A stretch of 7,942 nucleotides of DNA. Source: an uncultured Christensenella sp. (GTDB taxonomy: Bacteria > Bacillota > Clostridia > Christensenellales > UBA3700). Position 1 is the stretch's first letter, and every line of letters begins with the position of its first letter. A model generated the notes under the pieces. It did no database searches, was not told where the DNA came from, and saw only the letters and a list, made by a program, of their open reading frames with translations. Made by a program: the position numbers and the translations under genes. The stretch lies in the NCBI GenBank assembly GCA_910576875.1, contig CAJTKI010000068.1:1-7942 (forward strand). The letters are read 5' to 3'. This document shows, one piece after another, positions 1 to 3,726 of the stretch.

Positions 1-769
1 AATTCATATTGGAGCTGTACGACGCGCTTGCGGGAGTTCCCCACGCTTCATTGGGGCAAGTATTCCACGAAGTATAATAACTCCGGATCGTTTCCGTCTC
101 CTGATACGCAACGTTGATCGGCGCGACGATGTATTTGGTGAGACTGCCTTGAATGCCGGTCATTGTAAATTTTGCATACGTATGCTCCGCATCCTGTGCG
201 ATCGGAGTCAAAGTCGATGCGCCTTGTGTCGCGACATAGCCGCACCCGCCGCTGTTGAGCGCTTGCGCACGAATCAAACTCGTGCTATACATGTTGCACG
301 GATATGCCAGCGTCGGCGCATTTGCCGTCCAAGGATTATACTGTATTACTTCGGAAGACGACGCGAGCCAAAACGTAACGATCGTATTGCCGTTATTGTC
401 CTGCGTCAAATGCGTCACATTCCACTCCATCCCCCCGAACGTCACCGTCACGTCTCCGCCGTTGCGCGTGCGGATATGTCCCGCGTCTTGCGTCCCCAAC
501 GCGCTGACCGTTGCAAGCGTCGCGTTGGCTCCGCCGAGTTTTTCCAACAACGCATTGATTTGCTTGCGATCAAAAATTTTACCGTCTGTGCGCATTTCGT
601 AGTGATTGGACAACAATTCCGCTACCGCGTTATCCGCCGCGCGCCCCGTCGCATACGTCGGAGTCGGATGCGTAAATATGGCAAAACCGCACATTGCCGC
701 AACCAACGCGACAATGCTTACCGCGACCGCAACGCGCAATCTTTGATGTTTCTTTTCTATACCGTTCAT
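1..769 (-). CDS. Secreted or membrane-anchored surface protein, N-terminal part (runs off left edge)
   Basis: The first 256 residues are visible; the frame is open to the window edge, so the C-terminus is missing. A short basic N-terminus (MNGIEKKHQRLR) is followed by a hydrophobic segment at about residues 12-32 and a small-residue stretch (TPTYATG, 36-42), which fits a signal peptide or signal anchor. The rest reads as an extracellular beta-rich domain: GGDVTVTFGGMEWNV (104-118), NGNTIVTFWLASS (126-138), YPCNMYSTSLIRA (156-168) and FTMTGIQGSL (201-210), rich in Thr, Asn, Tyr and Trp with few charges. From memory this resembles large families of uncharacterised secreted proteins in uncultured gut Clostridia, where a Trp-containing 'FGGxxW' strand precedes a 'YPxNMYxTSxIR' motif; I cannot confirm a Pfam family. 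Only a weak ribosome site (GGGAACGAG) precedes the ATG, but it is the only start before the hydrophobic segment. No enzyme motif is visible; an adhesin or matrix role is a guess. Confidence 0.8.
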   Translation of the reverse strand, partial: MNGIEKKHQRLRVAVAVSIVALVAAMCGFAIFTHPTPTYATGRAADNAVAELLSNHYEMRTDGKIFDRKQINALLEKLGGANATLATVSALGTQDAGHIRTRNGGDVTVTFGGMEWNVTHLTQDNNGNTIVTFWLASSSEVIQYNPWTANAPTLAYPCNMYSTSLIRAQALNSGGCGYVATQGASTLTPIAQDAEHTYAKFTMTGIQGSLTKYIVAPINVAYQETETIRSYYTSWNTCPNEAWGTPASASYSSNMN

Positions 770-825
770 ATCGCTCGTTCCCGATAATCTTCTCTTATTC
801 CGAACCCGTAAATTGCACCGATTGC

Positions 826-860
826 AAGTTCATAAAATAATGTATTCCATGAACTTTTTT
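826..860. repeat. Left copy of inverted hairpin repeat
   Basis: An 8-bp stem (AAGTTCAT at 826-833 with ATGAACTT at 849-856) encloses a 15-nt loop, and T residues run to 860 on the plus strand. Over 33 nt it matches the reverse complement of the right copy at 1003-1040 except at four adjacent positions (ATAA here, GCGG there); 23 bp (836-858 against 1003-1025) match exactly. Read on the minus strand it would lie in the 5' leader of the surface protein gene starting at 769. Confidence 0.75.
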
Positions 861-965
861 AATTAATTGCAATTAACATGCTTAGATTTATATACATTAG
901 TTATCTAGAATCTTGGAAAATTTGTTATAAAATTTTGTCCTTCGGCACTTTGACAAACGATTGTC
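861..965. other. AT-rich gene-free spacer
   Basis: This part of the 438-bp gap between 770 and 1207 is much more AT-rich than the flanking genes and has no credible reading frame on either strand. It holds TATATAAAT (886-894, minus sense), a possible -10 for the surface protein gene but without a good -35 partner, and TGTTATAAAAT (923-933, plus) also without a -35. A short inverted repeat, GACAA-ACGA-TTGTC (952-965), abuts the -35 box of the plus-strand promoter and could be an operator. Confidence 0.45.
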
Positions 966-994
966 TTGACTTTGCATAAAATAATAGGTAAAAT
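966..994 (+). promoter_or_regulatory. Vegetative promoter firing into the right hairpin copy
   Basis: TTGACT (966-971), a 17-nt spacer and TAAAAT (989-994) form a near-consensus sigma-A promoter. Transcription would start around 1001, immediately before the hairpin at 1003-1040, whose U tract would stop it after about 40 nt. The -35 region shares the 11-mer TTGACTTTGCA with the guaB and GH3 promoters. Confidence 0.65.
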
Positions 995-1000
995 CAATAT

Positions 1001-1040
1001 AGAAAAGTTCATGGAATACATTATTCCGCGAACTTTTTTT
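1001..1040 (+). ncRNA. Putative tiny hairpin RNA / right copy of inverted repeat
   Basis: The outer stem pairs AAAAGTTC (1003-1010) with GAACTTTT (1029-1036), an inner stem pairs GGAAT (1013-1017) with ATTCC (1023-1027), and seven T residues end it (1034-1040). With the promoter at 966-994 this gives a transcript consisting of one hairpin. It has the same sense as the hairpin in the leader of the divergent surface protein gene, so both RNAs would show the same fold. The alternative is that it is only a terminator, bidirectional for the YcxB-like gene on the minus strand. That it is an independent RNA is inference. Confidence 0.4.
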
Positions 1041-1055
1041 GTGCCCGAAAACCGC

Positions 1056-1084
1056 AAAAAAGCATCCGTTCCACGGATGCTTTT
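1056..1084 (-). terminator. Rho-independent terminator of the YcxB-like gene
   Basis: GCATCCGT (1062-1069) pairs with ACGGATGC (1073-1080) around a 3-nt loop; flanking A and T runs lengthen the stem. Read on the minus strand it ends in six U residues (1061-1056). It lies about 125 nt past the stop codon at 1208. The four T residues at 1081-1084 could make it work on the plus strand as well. Confidence 0.85.
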
Positions 1085-1207
1085 CGTTATCTATAAAACG
1101 TTTCGACCGTACGTCGTCTCGCGCCGCAAGACAGACGGATCGCCTTTCCCGACGGGACTGCCGCATCGCTTTGCTTACGCATCGCCGCTCTGCCAGATGC
1201 GGATCGA

Positions 1208-1774
1208 TCAGCGGAATTTCCGTGCGATCTTGCGCGGACGAAGCGTCTTTGTCCCGCAACGCTCGGCAATCCGCGCGCAAATCCGATCGCATGCGCCCTG
1301 CTCCAATCCCGATCGTTCGATCGGCAGTACCGACCGATCTTTGCAGTACAGGTACAGATCGTCGCGGCGCACATATAGCCGACGGACATTGCCGTACTCC
1401 GTTTGCGTCTCGCACGGCAAATATCCGGGCGACGCAATGCGCACGCGGATCGTATCGCCGAAGGATATCCGATGCTCGGTATCGGCGTCCGTACGCAGAT
1501 ACTTGCGCACGACGCGACGAATATACGCCGTAACGATCAGCCACAGCGCGCTGCATGCGATCGACACGCCCGCGCACGCGCCGATCCAATACGCGGAGAT
1601 CGCGTGCGTCGCAATATCAACGATCGCGCAGACCAACGCAGCGACCAGCGTCGTACATGCGCATGCCGCCAAAACGCGCGTTTTGCAGTGAAACCGATAG
1701 AACCGCGTCAGCGCATCCGCATTCGGCGTATTGCGCGCGACGATTTGGGCGCTTGCGTCTTGCATCTCTTGCAT
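1208..1774 (-). CDS. Small two-helix membrane protein, YcxB-like
   Basis: A 188-residue protein (194 if the upstream ATG at 1792 is used). Two hydrophobic helices, at about residues 33-54 and 58-84, are joined by a very short loop; a basic stretch (IRRVVRKYLR) follows, and the C-terminal half is soluble. That half shows the pattern of YcxB-like proteins: YGNVRRLYVRRDDLYLYC then SVLPIERSGLEQGACDRICARI. The family is of unknown function. Ten cysteines, several in the helices, is unusual. The ATG at 1774 is preferred because its promoter (1799-1827) puts the transcript start near 1792, so only the inner start has a ribosome site, GGAAGAG (1790-1784), nine bases away. It follows guaB in the same direction but has its own promoter and terminator. 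The DNA is unusually rich in GATC (about 12 sites). Family call moderate, coding call good. Confidence 0.75.
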   Translation of the reverse strand: MQEMQDASAQIVARNTPNADALTRFYRFHCKTRVLAACACTTLVAALVCAIVDIATHAISAYWIGACAGVSIACSALWLIVTAYIRRVVRKYLRTDADTEHRISFGDTIRVRIASPGYLPCETQTEYGNVRRLYVRRDDLYLYCKDRSVLPIERSGLEQGACDRICARIAERCGTKTLRPRKIARKFR

Positions 1775-1798
1775 CGTTTGCATCTCTTCCATACGCTC

Positions 1799-1827
1799 AG
1801 TATACTATATCCGATCTCGGTTGTCAA
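1799..1827 (-). promoter_or_regulatory. Promoter of the YcxB-like gene
   Basis: On the minus strand, TTGACA (1827-1822), a 17-nt spacer and TATACT (1804-1799) give a near-consensus vegetative promoter with a predicted start at about 1792. It lies between the guaB terminator and the gene, making the gene an independent unit. The position also decides the translation start (see the CDS). Confidence 0.8.
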
Positions 1828-1861
1828 TGCGCGCGCACGCGCTTTATATTGCCGCACGGGA

Positions 1862-1883
1862 TACGAGCAAGCGCTTGCTCGTA
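1862..1883. promoter_or_regulatory. 22-bp perfect palindrome, possible operator
   Basis: Each half is TACGAGCAAGC against GCTTGCTCGTA with no loop, about 34 bp upstream of the -35 box of the YcxB-like gene and 22 bp past the guaB terminator. Two further G-C pairs extend it if A1861 is skipped. There is no U tract, so it is not a terminator. The position suits a dimeric regulator; a cruciform or RNA-processing role is possible. Confidence 0.5.
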
Positions 1884-1905
1884 CCGCATGCATTGTTGCA
1901 GATAC

Positions 1906-1933
1906 AAAAATGCCGGACGGTATCGTCCGGCAT
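1906..1933 (-). terminator. Rho-independent terminator of guaB
   Basis: On the minus strand, ATGCCGGACG (1933-1924), a 4-nt loop and CGTCCGGCAT (1919-1910) form a perfect 10-bp stem; the stem's last U and the next four bases (1906-1909) make a five-U run. It begins 20 bases past the guaB stop codon. Confidence 0.93.
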
Positions 1934-1953
1934 CCGACTGCATGGTCGATCGG

Positions 1954-3408
1954 TTAGCCTTTGGTCGAATAGTTGGGGCTTTCTTTCGTGATCGAGATGT
2001 CGTGCGGGTGGCTTTCGACGAGCGCCGCGTTCGTGATCTTGACGAATTCCGCCTCTTTGCGCAACTGTTCGATATTGCCCATGCCGCAGTACCCCATACC
2101 GCTGCGCAGACCGCCCATCAACTGGAATACGACGTCCGCCAGACTGCCGCGGAACGGCACGCGTCCTTCGACGCCTTCCGGCACGAGCTTTTTCGCATTG
2201 GTCTGGAAATAGCGATCCTTACTGCCCGCCGCCATCGCGCCGAGCGACCCCATGCCGCGGTATACCTTATAACTTCTTCCTTGGAAGATTTCGATTTCGC
2301 CCGGAGTCTCTTCCGTGCCGGCAAACAGACTGCCCAGCATGACCGCGCTCGCGCCTGCGCCGAGCGCCTTGACGATATCGCCCGAAAACTTGATGCCGCC
2401 GTCCGCAATGATGCGTTTGCCCATCTTATCCGCCTGTTCGGCGCAATCCATGATCGCCGTCACCTGCGGCACGCCGATACCGGCGATGATGCGCGTCGTG
2501 CAGATCGAACCGGGTCCGATACCGACCTTGACGACGTCCGCGCCCGCGTCGATCAACGCTGCGGTCGCCTGCGCGGTCGCGACGTTGCCGACGATCAGCG
2601 GCAGTTCGGGATACATGCCCTTGACTTTATTGACGACGCTGAGTACGTTTTTGCTGTGTCCGTGCGCGGTATCGATCGTTACGACGTCCACCTTGGACTG
2701 CACGAGCGCCTGTACGCGATCGCAGATGTCCGCGGTCACGCCGACCGCCGCGCCGCACAGCAATCTGCCGTTGGCGTCCTTGGCGGAATTGGGATATTTG
2801 ATCGCCTTTTCGATATCCTTGATCGTGATCAAACCTTTGAGGTTGAACTGATCGTCCACGAGCGGCAATTTTTCGATACGGTGCGCGCCGAGAATTTTCT
2901 GCGCCTGCGGCAGGGTCGTGCCGACCGGAGCGGTTACCAGATTATCCTTGGTCATGCACTCGCCGATCGTCTTGGTCATATCGGTCTCGAAACGCAAATC
3001 GCGGTTCGTGATGATGCCGACGAGTTTCGTGCCTTCGGTAACGGGCACACCGCTGATCCGAAAACGGTGCATCAAGTTGTTCGCATCCTGCAACGTGTGT
3101 TGAGGAGAGAGCGAGAACGGGTTGGTAATCACGCCGTTTTCACTGCGTTTGACCTTGTCGACCTGTTCGGCTTGGGCTTCGATGCTCATATTTTTGTGCA
3201 CCATACCGATACCGCCTTCGCGCGCAATCGCAATCGCGAGTTCGTACTCGGTGACCGTATCCATCGACGCCGACAACAACGGGATATTCAACTGAATTTT
3301 ATCGCACAACCGGGTAGATAAATCGACTTGATACGGAAGCACTTCCGAATAACGGGGAATCAGCAACACATCATCGAAGGTCAATCCTTCTTTGAGAATC
3401 TTTGCCAT
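1954..3408 (-). CDS. guaB: IMP dehydrogenase
   Basis: Converts IMP to XMP with NAD+, the first committed step of guanine nucleotide synthesis, in the cytoplasm, usually as a tetramer or octamer. The protein is 484 residues, the usual bacterial length, and appears intact. The N-terminal barrel strand has GLTFDDVLLIP (8-18); a Bateman module of two CBS domains occupies about 93-203 (ISGVPV...GIITNRDL and IEKLPLV...GLITIKDIEKA). The catalytic loop is GIGPGSICTTR with Cys303 as the likely nucleophile, followed by ADGGIKFSGD (335-344) for phosphate binding, GMGSLGAM (385-392) and the flap with the Arg399-Tyr400 dyad in DRYFQ. RVPF at 416-419 carries Phe where many bacterial enzymes have Tyr. AAAGGAG lies 8 bases before the ATG. 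It has its own promoter and terminator and is divergent from the GH3 gene. I see no purine riboswitch; the leader is only about 20 nt. Its single TTA codon is Leu30. Confidence 0.98.
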   Translation of the reverse strand: MAKILKEGLTFDDVLLIPRYSEVLPYQVDLSTRLCDKIQLNIPLLSASMDTVTEYELAIAIAREGGIGMVHKNMSIEAQAEQVDKVKRSENGVITNPFSLSPQHTLQDANNLMHRFRISGVPVTEGTKLVGIITNRDLRFETDMTKTIGECMTKDNLVTAPVGTTLPQAQKILGAHRIEKLPLVDDQFNLKGLITIKDIEKAIKYPNSAKDANGRLLCGAAVGVTADICDRVQALVQSKVDVVTIDTAHGHSKNVLSVVNKVKGMYPELPLIVGNVATAQATAALIDAGADVVKVGIGPGSICTTRIIAGIGVPQVTAIMDCAEQADKMGKRIIADGGIKFSGDIVKALGAGASAVMLGSLFAGTEETPGEIEIFQGRSYKVYRGMGSLGAMAAGSKDRYFQTNAKKLVPEGVEGRVPFRGSLADVVFQLMGGLRSGMGYCGMGNIEQLRKEAEFVKITNAALVESHPHDISITKESPNYSTKG

Positions 3409-3416
3409 TTTGAAAA

Positions 3417-3465
3417 CTCCTTTGCACTTTTTCCTATTTTATCGCAAATGCAAATGCAAAGTCAA
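3417..3465 (-). promoter_or_regulatory. guaB promoter and ribosome binding site
   Basis: On the minus strand, TTGACT (3465-3460), an 18-nt spacer and TAAAAT (3441-3436) predict a start near 3429. The ribosome site AAAGGAG (3423-3417) lies 8 bases before the ATG at 3408. The short leader leaves no room for a riboswitch. The -35 box is embedded in TTGACTTTGCA, followed by a repeated TTTGCAT pattern. Confidence 0.8.
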
Positions 3466-3531
3466 ACGGAATCGCGCACTTCGTCATATTTTGTCGGACG
3501 CAACGACGACTCCCGCGGCGCATTTTCGCCA

Positions 3532-3560
3532 ATCGGACATAAGGCAACGATTCGTCCGAT
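3532..3560. promoter_or_regulatory. Inverted repeat between divergent promoters
   Basis: ATCGGAC (3532-3538) and GTCCGAT (3554-3560) form a 7-bp inverted repeat with 15 bases between them. It sits between the guaB -35 (3465) and the GH3 -35 (3621), where a regulator of either gene could bind. Nothing else in 3466-3620 reads as a gene. The repeat is short enough to arise by chance. Confidence 0.3.
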
Positions 3561-3620
3561 ATTTTACGCACAATTTACCGAGCGCATCCGCGCGATCAGA
3601 AAAAAGAAAGAATTTTGCTA

Positions 3621-3650
3621 TTGACTTTGCACGCGCACACCTGTTAAAAT
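3621..3650 (+). promoter_or_regulatory. Extended -10 promoter of the GH3 gene
   Basis: TTGACT (3621-3626), an 18-nt spacer and TAAAAT (3645-3650) preceded by the extended -10 TG (3642-3643). The predicted start is near 3657, leaving a leader of about 70 nt. The -35 lies in the same 11-mer, TTGACTTTGCA, as the divergent guaB promoter. Confidence 0.8.
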
Positions 3651-3674
3651 ATGTAAGTAATACAAATACGGGAT

Positions 3675-3699
3675 TTCGGCGCCTCTTCGGAGCGCCGAA
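3675..3699 (+). promoter_or_regulatory. UUCG-capped hairpin in the GH3 leader
   Basis: TTCGGCGC (3675-3682) pairs with GCGCCGAA (3692-3699); inside, TC and GA close a UUCG tetraloop (3686-3689) with a C-G pair, leaving one bulged C. This is a very stable RNA fold between the transcript start and the ribosome site (AAGGGAG, 3714-3720). There is no U tract, so it is not a terminator; a 5' mRNA-stabilising stem or protein-binding site is more likely. Confidence 0.6.
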
Positions 3700-3726
3700 T
3701 GCAAAATACAAGCAAGGGAGCCATCT

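Noticed and set aside
149..787. Plus-strand frame of 212 residues at the left end
   Set aside because: It is the complement of the surface protein gene and is Arg/His-rich without any motif.
836..1025. A complete transposable element between the inverted repeats
   Set aside because: No transposase, no target-site duplication and a functional promoter pointing into one end; kept only as a repeat locus with a mobile origin as one option.
1084..1207. Possible frameshifted C-terminal extension of the YcxB-like protein
   Set aside because: The other frames give only Arg-rich sequence, and the YcxB-like pattern is already complete before the stop at 1208, so I treat this as untranslated sequence.
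966..1691. Plus-strand frame starting MEYII within the right hairpin copy
   Set aside because: It has no ribosome site, crosses two terminators and then runs antisense to the YcxB-like gene. The left hairpin copy also begins MEYII but stops after six codons, so this is a by-product of the repeat.
1555..3321. A 588-residue open frame on the plus strand opposite guaB
   Set aside because: It is codon-aligned antisense to guaB; it ends exactly where guaB uses its single TTA (Leu30). It is a codon-bias shadow.
3409..3726. Purine riboswitch or PurR box upstream of guaB
   Set aside because: The guaB leader is only about 20 nt and I see no PurBox-like pair; control by a known purine riboswitch is not supported.
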